Below are positions 1-5,821 of a DNA stretch of 6,021 nt, piece after piece; the stretch's first letter is position 1, and the number at the start of each line of letters is the position of its first letter. The notes beneath the pieces are model-generated. The model was not told the origin of the DNA. It made no database searches and saw nothing but the letters and a program-made list of their open reading frames with translations. This stretch comes from an uncultured Asticcacaulis sp. Its GTDB lineage: Bacteria > Pseudomonadota > Alphaproteobacteria > Caulobacterales > Caulobacteraceae. Where the stretch lies: NCBI GenBank assembly GCA_946480525.1, contig CAMLLA010000269.1:1-6021 (forward strand), given 5' to 3'. Position numbers and translations under genes: made by a program.

Positions 1-652
1 CGGGCAGCGCGCCCTTGACCCAGCAGCGCATGTTGTTGGGTTCGGAATCGGCCTCGGTGCCGTTGATGCCCTGTCCGCGCAGCTTCGGATCGTGGTTGGA
101 CCCCGACCAGAAGACGATGCGGTTCGGATCGGTGCCAGTGGTGATCGAGCAGTGATAATGGTCGCAGATGGTGAAGGCTTCGGCCAGGGCAAACTGGAAG
201 GGGATGTCGTCGCGCTGGTAATAGCCCATCGAATAGGGGTTCTTGTACTTCGGCCAGAAGCCGAACTTGCCCTGGTTCCACGCGGCCTGGCTGTCCGAGA
301 AGCTGTGCGGCGTGCCGGGCACCGCGATGGCGTTGGTCTTCTGGGTATTCAAATGGTAGGGCGGGATGACCCTCTCACCATCCGACTGCTGCCAGACCGG
401 GCCTGCGCTCATCGGCACCGGGAAGCGGTCGCCGAAGCCGCGCACGCCGCGCATCGTGCCGAAATAGTGGTCGAAGGAACGGTTCTCCTGCATCAGGATG
501 ACGATGTGCTTCACGTCCTTGATGGTGCCCGTAACGCGTTTCGCCGGCAGGCTGGCGGCCTGGGCAATGGCGCTGCCGAAAGGCGTGGCGGCCAGCGCGG
601 CGGCGCCCGCACCCATAAGTCCCAGAAAGGAACGGCGGTCGGTCTGCGTCAT
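1..652 (-). CDS. Phosphocholine-specific phospholipase C, N-terminal part (runs off the left edge)
   Basis: The first 217 residues of a secreted phospholipase C of the phosphoesterase/acid-phosphatase family (PF04185 type) are present. Such enzymes cut phosphatidylcholine or sphingomyelin to phosphocholine and a diacylglycerol or ceramide. Seen: a twin-arginine signal at residues 4-12 (TDRRSFLGL) followed by an Ala/Gly-rich hydrophobic stretch to about residue 33; the metal-site hallmark ENRSFDHYFGT at 56-66; HSFSD at 116-120 and AWNQGK at 124-129; PKYKNPYSMGYY at 134-145; and TGTDPNR at 172-178. By analogy with Francisella AcpA, Glu56 and Asn57 would be metal ligands. Thr174 would be the nucleophile, where AcpA has Ser and phospholipases C have Thr. 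The series VPGTPH, SMGYY, DIPFQFALAEAF fits the Pseudomonas PlcN/PlcH-like subfamily rather than simple acid phosphatases. Full members are about 700 residues, so roughly two thirds lies outside the window, including the C-terminal Asp ligands. It is the third gene after the receptor and phoD. Substrate choice (choline lipid versus other phosphoester) is inference. Confidence 0.93.
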   Translation of the reverse strand, partial: MTQTDRRSFLGLMGAGAAALAATPFGSAIAQAASLPAKRVTGTIKDVKHIVILMQENRSFDHYFGTMRGVRGFGDRFPVPMSAGPVWQQSDGERVIPPYHLNTQKTNAIAVPGTPHSFSDSQAAWNQGKFGFWPKYKNPYSMGYYQRDDIPFQFALAEAFTICDHYHCSITTGTDPNRIVFWSGSNHDPKLRGQGINGTEADSEPNNMRCWVKGALP

Positions 653-665
653 GTCAGATATCCTT
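653..665 (-). promoter_or_regulatory. Ribosome binding site and coupled stop/start of phospholipase C
   Basis: AAGGA (665-661) lies inside the last phoD codons, 8 bases before the ATG at 652-650. The phoD stop TGA (656-654) is separated from that ATG by a single base (653). This spacing is typical of translational coupling, where a ribosome finishing phoD re-initiates on the next gene. It also fixes the phospholipase start, because the protein from this ATG begins directly with its twin-arginine motif. Confidence 0.8.
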
Positions 666-2183
666 CGTGTGAACTTCGGTGTCGGTGGTGACGGGGCTGT
701 TGATGACGCCCGGATCGGCAACGGTGCGATATTGCGCGGTCCAGTCGGAGGCCGTGACGATGTGGCGGGCATAGCCGCGCTTGTCGCCGTTGTAATAACG
801 GACGTGCGGGTTCTCGCTCAGCGCCTCGGTCATGTCGCGCGCCCACGGACAGCCTGAGGCAATCGAGGTGCCGGCGAATTCATGGCCGATACGCTGGCTT
901 TTGGCGTCATAAGGATCGCTATGCAGCGTCATGGCCCCGGAACAGTGCCAGTCACCCGACAGGGCGACCGGATGGCCCTTGCCCTGTTGCAGGGCGTTGA
1001 TCAGCTTCTGACGCTGGGCCGGGTAACCGTCCCACTGGTCCAGATTGCGTTCTGGTGCTTCGGGGGCGGGGTTATAGCGGAAGGACGAGAACCAGGTCTG
1101 GGACGCCAGTACGGTGAAGGCGGCATCCGAGCGGGCAATCCCGTCGAGCAACCACTGTTCCTGGGCGCGGCCGGTCAGGGTGCGGTCGGGGTCGGCCAGG
1201 GTCGTGCACGGCTGCTTGCGGTTGTCACCGCACGCCTGGTCGTCGCGGAACTGGCGGGTGTCGAGCAGGTTGATCTCGGCCGGACCGAAGCGGTAGCGGC
1301 CATAGAGCTGGAGCGTGCTGTCGATGCCGCTCAGCACCGGCGGCTTTTCGATCGGCATGTGCTCCCAGTAGGCCTGGAACGCCGCCAGCTTGCGAACGCG
1401 GAATTCAAGCTCGGTCTGGGCGTGCGGGTCCTGCGGGATGGCGCCCGCCCAGTTGTTGTCGACCTCGTGATCGTCCATGGCGACGATCCACGGCGCCGCG
1501 GCGTGGGCGGCCTGAAGGTCCTTGTCGCTCTTGTAGAGGGCGTAGCGGTTGCGATAGTCCCAGAGGGTGACGATCTCGGCGCTGTTGTGCAGGCGGACGG
1601 TCTCGAAGGCCTGACGGCGTCCGCGTCCCAGGTCGCGCATCCGTGTCCCCAATGTGCCGATGCCGCCTTCGTAAATATAATCGCCGACATGGATGACGCA
1701 GTCGGGCATCCATTCGGCCATGTCCTTGTAGGCAGTGAAATAGCCGGCTTCGTAGCTCTGGCAACTGGCGTGGGCCAGTTTCACCGTCGCGTCGGCGCGC
1801 GAAGTCGTCCGCGTCCGGCCGATGGGGCTGTCGGCATCGCCAAAAGAGAATTGATACCAGTATTCGCGACCGGGCTGGAGGCCTTTCAGGACGACGTGCA
1901 CGCTATGACCGACCGCATCCGAGGTCGTAAAAACACCCTGGCGGACCTGCTGCGTCATCGCCGGATCGCTGCACAGCCGCCAGCGCACTTGCGTGCTGCC
2001 TTTCGGCATGCCGCCGCCGTTCAGCGGATCGGGCGCCAGCCGCGTCCACAGCACCATGCCGTCGTCACGCGGACTGCCGGATGCAACGCCGAGCGTAAAC
2101 GGGTAACGGTCGGCCGACCGCGCGGCTGCCGGAAGCCAAAGGGCGGCCGAAGCCGAAGTCAGAAACAGGCGACGCGTGAACAT
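654..2183 (-). CDS. phoD: PhoD-family alkaline phosphatase / phosphodiesterase, Tat-exported
   Basis: This 509-residue enzyme should release phosphate from phosphomono- and diesters in the periplasm or outside the cell. Seen in order: a twin-arginine signal MFTRRLFLTSASA with likely cleavage near residue 24; a PhoD_N beta domain (PF16655 type) at about 27-130, starting FTLGVASGSPRDDGMVLWTRL; and the metallophosphatase domain (PF09423 type) at about 135-490. Active-site hallmarks are HASCQ (138-142, Cys141), HVGDYIYEG (165-173, Asp168 and Tyr171), MDDHEVDNNW (236-245), and SGDWHCSG (409-416, Asp411 and His413). Known PhoD enzymes use an Fe3+ held partly by a Cys and a Tyr plus Ca2+ ions; Cys141 and Tyr171 fit that plan. 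Length matches the family (about 500-550). The ATG is preceded by GAGG six bases upstream (2193-2190). The gene follows the TonB receptor with a hairpin between them and abuts the phospholipase gene. PhoD relatives include phospholipase-D-like and phosphotriesterase-like enzymes, so the exact substrate is open. Confidence 0.95.
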   Translation of the reverse strand: MFTRRLFLTSASAALWLPAAARSADRYPFTLGVASGSPRDDGMVLWTRLAPDPLNGGGMPKGSTQVRWRLCSDPAMTQQVRQGVFTTSDAVGHSVHVVLKGLQPGREYWYQFSFGDADSPIGRTRTTSRADATVKLAHASCQSYEAGYFTAYKDMAEWMPDCVIHVGDYIYEGGIGTLGTRMRDLGRGRRQAFETVRLHNSAEIVTLWDYRNRYALYKSDKDLQAAHAAAPWIVAMDDHEVDNNWAGAIPQDPHAQTELEFRVRKLAAFQAYWEHMPIEKPPVLSGIDSTLQLYGRYRFGPAEINLLDTRQFRDDQACGDNRKQPCTTLADPDRTLTGRAQEQWLLDGIARSDAAFTVLASQTWFSSFRYNPAPEAPERNLDQWDGYPAQRQKLINALQQGKGHPVALSGDWHCSGAMTLHSDPYDAKSQRIGHEFAGTSIASGCPWARDMTEALSENPHVRYYNGDKRGYARHIVTASDWTAQYRTVADPGVINSPVTTDTEVHTKDI

Positions 2184-2194
2184 GGCGAACCTCG

Positions 2195-2241
2195 AAAAAA
2201 TAAAGAATGCGAGGACCAGCTGGGGAATACCCGGTCCTCGC
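2195..2241 (-). terminator. Intrinsic terminator or attenuator between receptor gene and phoD
   Basis: On the minus strand a perfect 9-base stem GCGAGGACC / GGTCCTCGC (2241-2233 with 2217-2209) encloses a 15-base loop. The loop can form an inner GGG/CCC pairing (2232-2230 with 2225-2223) with a four-base tip. It is followed directly by the T-rich run ATTCTTTATTTTTT (2208-2195). It begins 15 bases after the receptor stop codon and its T-run ends two bases before the phoD GAGG. No room remains after it for a separate phoD promoter, so phoD is probably reached by read-through (partial termination) or from a promoter within the receptor gene. A 3'-end-stabilising processing hairpin is an alternative role. 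Confidence 0.8.
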
Positions 2242-2256
2242 TAAGTTCAACGAAGC

Positions 2257-4542
2257 TTAGAACTTCGTCGAATAGGTCAGGTAGAAGCTGCGTGGCTTGC
2301 CTTCGAACGGATAGCCGTAGAAGTAGGCGTCGCTGGTCGTGGTGATGCGGCGCGGATCGTTCGCAGGCAGGTCCTTGAAGCGGTTGTATTCCGAACCGTA
2401 GAATTGGTTGCCGTAGCCGTAACGTTCGGCGTAGTAGGTGTCGAACAGGTTGGCGACGCGTAATTGAAAGCGGTGCTCACGGTTCTTGCCGGCCAGATAG
2501 GTCAAGGTGCCGTTGACGACGGTGTAATCACCGAAGTTATGGCGGAACTTTTCCGCCGGCCCGCCGGTCGCCCATTCAGGCCCTTGCGTGCGCGACAGCA
2601 GTTGCGCCTTCAGGCGGCCGTCCTTCGATTCCCAGTTCAGGCGGCCGATGACGAACCATTCGGGTGTCTCGTTGATCTGGATGCCCTGGCGCGGACCGCT
2701 GGCGGGGGCTGCGTCCTGGGCGGTGTAGGAGAAGCCGAAGGACCATTGTTTGCCAATATTGAAGTCGGCGTCGGCGGTCAGGCCTTTGATCTTGGTGATC
2801 GCGGTATCGTTGAAGTAGGTGTCCACTGAAACATTGGTGCCGTTGACATTTACGATGATCGGACGGCCCGAGGTCGTGCGGATGCGGTTCGAGATCTCGG
2901 TATCGAAGGCGCCGATTTCACCCGAGAAGGTGAAATCGCCGGCGACATGACGATATCCGATCGCAGCATTGTAAGTCTGTGTTTCTTCAGTCTGCAGATC
3001 GGGATTGCCGATGACGGTGAAAGCGATATCGGTAGCCGCTTCCGGCGGACGCGGATTGTTGATATAGAGTTCGTTGGTCTGCGGCAGGCTATAGGAGGTG
3101 CCTCCGTTGGCGCGGATGTAGAAGTCTCCGACCGGATGCTTGAAGCCGAACTTCCAGACCGTCTTGCTGTCGAAAGCTTCGGAATAGTCCTGACGGATGG
3201 CCAGCGAGATGTTGGTCGCCGGGCTGAACGGCAGCTTGGGATGGAAGTCGAGGAAGACGCCCGTCGTCGCGGAATTGTTGTCCGGGGTGGCAAAGCGCTT
3301 GTCCGAATCGTCGGCGTAGGAGACGTACTGGACGCCGGCGACCAGTTCGAGGAAACGGTTCAGGTTCAGCGTGGTGCGAACCGTAGCGCCCTGTTCCTTG
3401 AAGCCGCTGCGATACTGGTTTGTCGTGCCGAAGCCATGGGCAAAAGCAGGTTGAACTTCGCCGGTATATTCACCCTTGACGTACTTCTTTACCTGTCCGG
3501 TTACCGGATCCGTCGTCTTGTTTGTATCGATGCATCCCGCGTCGTGCAGGCAGATGACTGGATAGAGTTCGGCGTTCCACAGTTCCGGGTTGGAGTAATA
3601 GGCCGAGGCTTCGACTAGGACGTTTTCGCTGAAGCGCTTGGTGAAGGAGACATCGGCGATCGGGTAGCGTAGGGTGTTGGGCGAATAGCTCTCACCCGAC
3701 GGGAACGGATCCTGGAACCAGCTCTCCGTGTAGATGACGTTGGCGCGCAACTCGGTATTGTCGTCGATCTGCCACAGGTACTTGGCGCCGACGTGATTCT
3801 TGTTGAGCGGATAGTCCTGGATGCCACCCGAGAGAGCGACATTGTCGGTGAACTTGGACGGGTCGAAGATGCGCGGACCGTCAGTCGCCAGCATCGAGCC
3901 GTAGAACATCAGCGAGTGCTTGCCGTCTTCGTCGAGCGGGAAGGAATAGTTGCCCCAGACTTCACGCGTGGCGAAGGAGCCGTAGGAGACGCCGAACTCG
4001 CCCTTGGTGGTGCCGTCGGGCTTCTTGGTGACGACGTTGACGACGCCGATACCGCCGTTGGAACCGAAATAGAGGCTGTTGCCGCCACGGAAGACTTCGA
4101 TGTTCTCGATCATATGCGGGTCGATGGTCGTCGCGCCCCAGATGTTTTCCAGCGCCGGTCCGCGGTCGTACAGCGGCACGCCGTCCAGCGTCACCAGGGT
4201 GTCGCGGTCGCCGCCGCCATCGAGACGGATGGTGAATTCGCCTTCGTCGGGCGAGTAGCCGACATTGACGCCCTTGACCAGGAACTGGGCCGCTTCGGCG
4301 AAGTTGATGGCGCCCGACTGTTCGATCTGCTCGGCGGTGATGACCTGGACCTCGGTACCGTAGGCTGACAGCTCCTTGGCGACCGTCGACGCAGTCGAGC
4401 GCTTGCCGGTGATGACGACGGACTCTGCGTCGGCATCGGCGCTGCTGGCAGCGTTATCGGCGAGTGCTGCACCCGCCAGGCCGCAGCCCAGCGACACGAG
4501 CCCCAGCAGGGACGCGTGGTTACGTATTCTCTTCAAGACCAT
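2257..4542 (-). CDS. TonB-dependent outer-membrane receptor, probably for a phosphate-bearing substrate
   Basis: A 761-residue TonB-dependent receptor: a 22-strand-type outer-membrane barrel with an N-terminal plug that imports ligand using ExbBD-TonB energy. Seen: a signal peptide at 1-28 (MVLKRIRN, hydrophobic core, AALA before Asp29); a TonB-box-like segment ESVVITGKR (40-48); a plug domain at about 55-175, with LVTLDGVPLYDRG and ending EVFRGGNSLYFGSNGGIGVVNVVTKKP; then beta-barrel sequence with conserved NPDLQTEETQTY (513-524) and RVANLFDTYYAERYG (695-709); and a terminal aromatic Phe. Two cysteines in CLHDAGC (331 and 337) probably form a disulphide in an external loop. There is no long N-terminal signalling extension, so it is not a FecA-type transducer. 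The start at 4542 is chosen because it begins at the signal peptide and has GGGG seven bases upstream. The reading frame is open to an ATG at 4629, but that would bury the signal 29 residues inside. The ligand cannot be read from sequence; the co-directional phosphatase and phospholipase suggest an organophosphate. Confidence 0.95.
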   Translation of the reverse strand: MVLKRIRNHASLLGLVSLGCGLAGAALADNAASSADADAESVVITGKRSTASTVAKELSAYGTEVQVITAEQIEQSGAINFAEAAQFLVKGVNVGYSPDEGEFTIRLDGGGDRDTLVTLDGVPLYDRGPALENIWGATTIDPHMIENIEVFRGGNSLYFGSNGGIGVVNVVTKKPDGTTKGEFGVSYGSFATREVWGNYSFPLDEDGKHSLMFYGSMLATDGPRIFDPSKFTDNVALSGGIQDYPLNKNHVGAKYLWQIDDNTELRANVIYTESWFQDPFPSGESYSPNTLRYPIADVSFTKRFSENVLVEASAYYSNPELWNAELYPVICLHDAGCIDTNKTTDPVTGQVKKYVKGEYTGEVQPAFAHGFGTTNQYRSGFKEQGATVRTTLNLNRFLELVAGVQYVSYADDSDKRFATPDNNSATTGVFLDFHPKLPFSPATNISLAIRQDYSEAFDSKTVWKFGFKHPVGDFYIRANGGTSYSLPQTNELYINNPRPPEAATDIAFTVIGNPDLQTEETQTYNAAIGYRHVAGDFTFSGEIGAFDTEISNRIRTTSGRPIIVNVNGTNVSVDTYFNDTAITKIKGLTADADFNIGKQWSFGFSYTAQDAAPASGPRQGIQINETPEWFVIGRLNWESKDGRLKAQLLSRTQGPEWATGGPAEKFRHNFGDYTVVNGTLTYLAGKNREHRFQLRVANLFDTYYAERYGYGNQFYGSEYNRFKDLPANDPRRITTTSDAYFYGYPFEGKPRSFYLTYSTKF

Positions 4543-4600
4543 GATGTAACCCCATTTATGGCAGCCGCGAGTGAGGAGGGCGGCGACTGGCTGGTCGGGG

Positions 4601-4645
4601 AACCTAGTGAGAGGATGTGACGGAAACATCCCAGTTTGGTGACGC
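4601..4645 (-). promoter_or_regulatory. Candidate PhoB-type Pho box and -10 for the receptor-phoD-phospholipase operon
   Basis: Reading the minus strand, three heptamers occur with an exact 11-base period: GCGTCAC (4645-4639), CTGGGAT (4634-4628) and CCGTCAC (4623-4617), separated by CAAA and GTTT. PhoB sites are tandem CTGTCAT/CTGTCAC units spaced 11 bases apart with four-base, often A/T-rich spacers. The three units match that consensus at 5, 5 and 6 of 7 positions. Ten bases beyond the last unit is TAGGTT (4606-4601), a weak -10 hexamer in the place expected when a Pho box substitutes for the -35. Transcription would start roughly 50 bases before the receptor ATG. The regularity is seen directly; assignment to PhoB is inference supported by the phosphatase cargo. 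Confidence 0.5.
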
Positions 4646-4729
4646 GTTAGTGAAATTTATTCATTTTTAATAACATATAAAATTGAGGTTGTTTCATTTT
4701 TTAGAAAGCTATATGAGCCCTTCCGCATG

Positions 4730-4739
4730 GCGTGCACGC
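4730..4739. repeat. Ten-base palindrome GCGTGCACGC
   Basis: A perfect self-complementary decamer lies in the middle of the divergent intergenic region, 115 bases ahead of the regulator start and about 85 bases beyond the Pho-box-like element. It could bind a dimeric regulator, but it is not long enough to exclude chance and has no T-run for termination. Confidence 0.3.
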
Positions 4740-4781
4740 TACATTTCTGCGTAGATTTTGTGAAACAGATAGCCGCAGTCA

Positions 4782-4801
4782 CCAAAGTTTCATGCCTTTG
4801 G
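4782..4801. repeat. Inverted repeat CCAAAG-N8-CTTTGG, possible operator
   Basis: Two perfect six-base arms (4782-4787 and 4796-4801) enclose TTTCATGC. The 20-base span and dyad symmetry suit a dimeric HTH regulator. It sits about 53-72 bases before the regulator start and overlaps the GG of the possible -24 element at 4799-4804, so a protein bound here could block the promoter. The left half also overlaps one GTTTCA copy. Autoregulation by the RpiR-like protein is a reasonable guess, not shown. Confidence 0.35.
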
Positions 4802-4814
4802 CACTTGAATCGCC
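4799..4814 (+). promoter_or_regulatory. Possible sigma-54 (-24/-12) promoter of the regulator gene
   Basis: TGGCAC (4799-4804) matches the -24 element fully. With the correct register, TCGC (4810-4813) matches the -12 TTGC at three of four bases, and GG and GC are separated by the required ten bases. A start about 12 bases later would give a leader of roughly 30 bases containing the AGGA ribosome site. No convincing sigma-70 -35/-10 pair was found close to the gene. Against it: RpiR-family genes are rarely sigma-54 dependent, and the flanking R and W positions do not match. Confidence 0.3.
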
Positions 4815-4842
4815 ATAGCATCGCCCGGGCCATCACGACTTC

Positions 4843-4856
4843 AGGAAATCTGCTTG
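4843..4856 (+). promoter_or_regulatory. Ribosome binding site deciding a TTG start
   Basis: AGGA (4843-4846) lies seven bases before the TTG at 4854-4856. No in-frame ATG or GTG lies close upstream, and the first in-frame ATG downstream (residue 48) would remove half of the HTH domain, so TTG is the best start. Confidence 0.7.
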
Positions 4857-5732
4857 AAACCCCTGCCTGACTCACCTGGTCCCGCGCCTGTCGACAACGC
4901 GCTGGCCCGTATCAATCTTGCCTATCCAAGCTTTGCCAAGGGTGCCCGTCGCATCGCGGATTACATCATCGCCCAGCCCGGCCGGATCGTGCAGATGTCG
5001 GTTACCGAGTTATCCGAAGCCACTGATGCATCCGAAGGCAGCGTCATCAACTTTTGCCGCAAGTTGGGACTATCGGGTTTCCAGCAACTCAAGCTCAGCC
5101 TGGCGCAGGAAACCGTCCGGCCGGTCCAGTTCATTCATGAAGACCTGGACCGCGATGACGATGTTGATACGGTGTGCCGAAAGATCTTCCACGCCGGCGT
5201 CCAGGCGCTGCATGATACGTTATCGGTGCTTGATTCCCGGGCCTTGAGCCAGGCCGTCGAAATCTTCCGTGCCGCCAAGCGGATCGAAATCTATGGTATC
5301 GGTTCGGCCGCGCCGATCGCCGAGGACGCCCATTACCGCATGCTGCGTATCGGGCTGGACGCCAAGGTGGTCATCGACAGCCATGTCCAGGCGATCAGCG
5401 CCTCACGCACCGATCCGGACGTGGCCGTCCTGACCGTCTCGCACTCGGGCGCCACCCATGAAACCGTGACCTCGACCCGTCTGGCCAAGGCGGCCGGCGC
5501 CAAGACGGTGGTGATCACCAACTTCGCCCGATCGCCTATTCAGTCCTATGCCGATGTCGTGCTGGCCACCATGGCGCGCGAAACCCTGTTCCGCACCGAA
5601 GCGATGACCAGCCGCATCGCCCAGCTCTGCGTCGTCGATGCCCTGATCGCCGCCCTGGCGCTGGCGGACTACGAACGTTCGACCACGACGCTGAAGCAGA
5701 CCTTCGAGACCCTGTCGATCAAGCGCTTCTGA
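4854..5732 (+). CDS. MurR/RpiR-family transcriptional regulator (HTH plus SIS domain)
   Basis: A 292-residue cytoplasmic DNA-binding regulator. Seen: an N-terminal HTH of the RpiR type (PF01418 type) at about 16-92, with the usual order ARRIADYII, MSVTELSEATDASEGSVINFCRKLGLSGFQQLKLSLA; then a SIS sugar-isomerase-fold domain (PF01380 type) at about 130-262, with IEIYGIGSAA (144-153) and the phosphosugar-loop segment SHSGATHET (196-204), and TVVITNFARSPIQSYADVVL. Family members sense phosphorylated sugars (for example ribose-, glucosamine- or MurNAc-phosphates, or ketodeoxyphosphogluconate) and repress or activate nearby genes. Length fits the family (about 280-300). The serine/threonine loop is intact, so ligand binding is expected. 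Translation starts at TTG, which usually means modest expression. The gene diverges from the receptor-phosphatase operon, so control of that operon, of itself, or both is possible. The ligand and targets cannot be read from the sequence, and no sugar catabolic gene is in view. Confidence 0.93.
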   Translation: MKPLPDSPGPAPVDNALARINLAYPSFAKGARRIADYIIAQPGRIVQMSVTELSEATDASEGSVINFCRKLGLSGFQQLKLSLAQETVRPVQFIHEDLDRDDDVDTVCRKIFHAGVQALHDTLSVLDSRALSQAVEIFRAAKRIEIYGIGSAAPIAEDAHYRMLRIGLDAKVVIDSHVQAISASRTDPDVAVLTVSHSGATHETVTSTRLAKAAGAKTVVITNFARSPIQSYADVVLATMARETLFRTEAMTSRIAQLCVVDALIAALALADYERSTTTLKQTFETLSIKRF

Positions 5733-5754
5733 TGGCGGGGCATTTGCCTTTCGA

Positions 5755-5777
5755 GCGATACTACGTATCGCGTTTTT
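5755..5777 (+). terminator. Rho-independent terminator after the regulator gene
   Basis: A perfect seven-base stem GCGATAC / GTATCGC (5755-5761 with 5765-5771) with a TAC loop is followed by G and five T residues (5773-5777). It begins 22 bases after the TGA of the regulator and should separate it from the next gene. There is no matching A-run on the left, so it works in the plus direction only. Confidence 0.8.
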
Positions 5778-5809
5778 AGGCGGTCAGTGCGTAGTCTGTT
5801 CCGGTGAAC

Positions 5810-5816
5810 AGGAGGG
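5810..5816 (+). promoter_or_regulatory. Strong Shine-Dalgarno site of the small downstream gene
   Basis: AGGAGGG lies five to six bases before the ATG at 5822. It is the best ribosome site in the window and the main reason to call the short incomplete frame that follows a real gene. A promoter between the terminator and this site is not obvious; TAGTCT at 5792-5797 is a weak -10 candidate without a good -35. Confidence 0.75.
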
Positions 5817-5821
5817 ACCTC

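Larger units (their letters stand above)
4543..4853. other. Divergent intergenic regulatory region (311 bases)
   Basis: No credible gene lies here. The stretch separates the minus-strand receptor operon from the plus-strand regulator, so it must hold promoters in both directions. Its receptor-proximal part (4543-4616) is GC-rich and would be the leader. A Pho-box-like element follows (4617-4645), then an AT-rich block (about 4646-4720) that could act as an UP element or bend. The regulator-proximal part contains a palindrome, an inverted repeat, a possible sigma-54 element and repeated TGAAAC hexamers, annotated separately. An antisense frame crossing this region encodes nothing recognisable. 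Confidence 0.85.
4691..4860. repeat. Four dispersed TGAAAC/GTTTCA hexamers upstream of the regulator
   Basis: The hexamer TGAAAC, or its complement GTTTCA, appears at 4691-4696 (complement), 4761-4766, 4787-4792 (complement) and 4855-4860. The 4761 and 4787 copies face each other as a spaced inverted pair, and the last copy overlaps the TTG start codon of the regulator. By rough count fewer than 0.1 copies would be expected in this length. This may be an operator array for the divergent RpiR-family protein, whose relatives bind inverted repeats near their own promoters. Function is inferred only. Confidence 0.35.

Noticed and set aside
92..691. Plus-strand frame of 199 codons opposite the phospholipase gene
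   Set aside because: It is antisense to the ENRSFDHYFGT-bearing phospholipase frame and has no motif or ribosome site.
882..2345. Plus-strand open frame of 487 codons opposite phoD
   Set aside because: It is antisense to a clear PhoD gene with all motifs, its translation is low in complexity (Arg, Ala, Val, Gly rich) with no recognisable domain, and it has no ribosome site. Long antisense frames are common in GC-rich codon use.
2947..4368. Plus-strand frames of 223 and 191 codons opposite the receptor gene
   Set aside because: They mirror the receptor's codon pattern (Asp/Val/Gly/Arg-rich) and contain no domain; the receptor frame explains the stretch fully.
4543..4629. Upstream ATG at 4629 as start of the receptor
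   Set aside because: It would place 29 polar or mixed residues before an ideal signal peptide and would overlap the Pho-box-like element. The ATG at 4542 has a ribosome site and starts at the signal peptide.
4674..4715. AT-rich stretch as a sigma-70 promoter for the regulator (TATAAA or CTATAT as -10)
   Set aside because: No -35 lies at a proper 16-18 base distance and the leader would be 140-170 bases long. It is more likely an UP-like or bend element, though a weak promoter cannot be excluded.
4657..4875. Minus-strand frame of 72 codons across the intergenic region
   Set aside because: It starts inside the regulator gene, has an atypical composition, no ribosome site and no recognisable features; the region is better explained as regulatory DNA.
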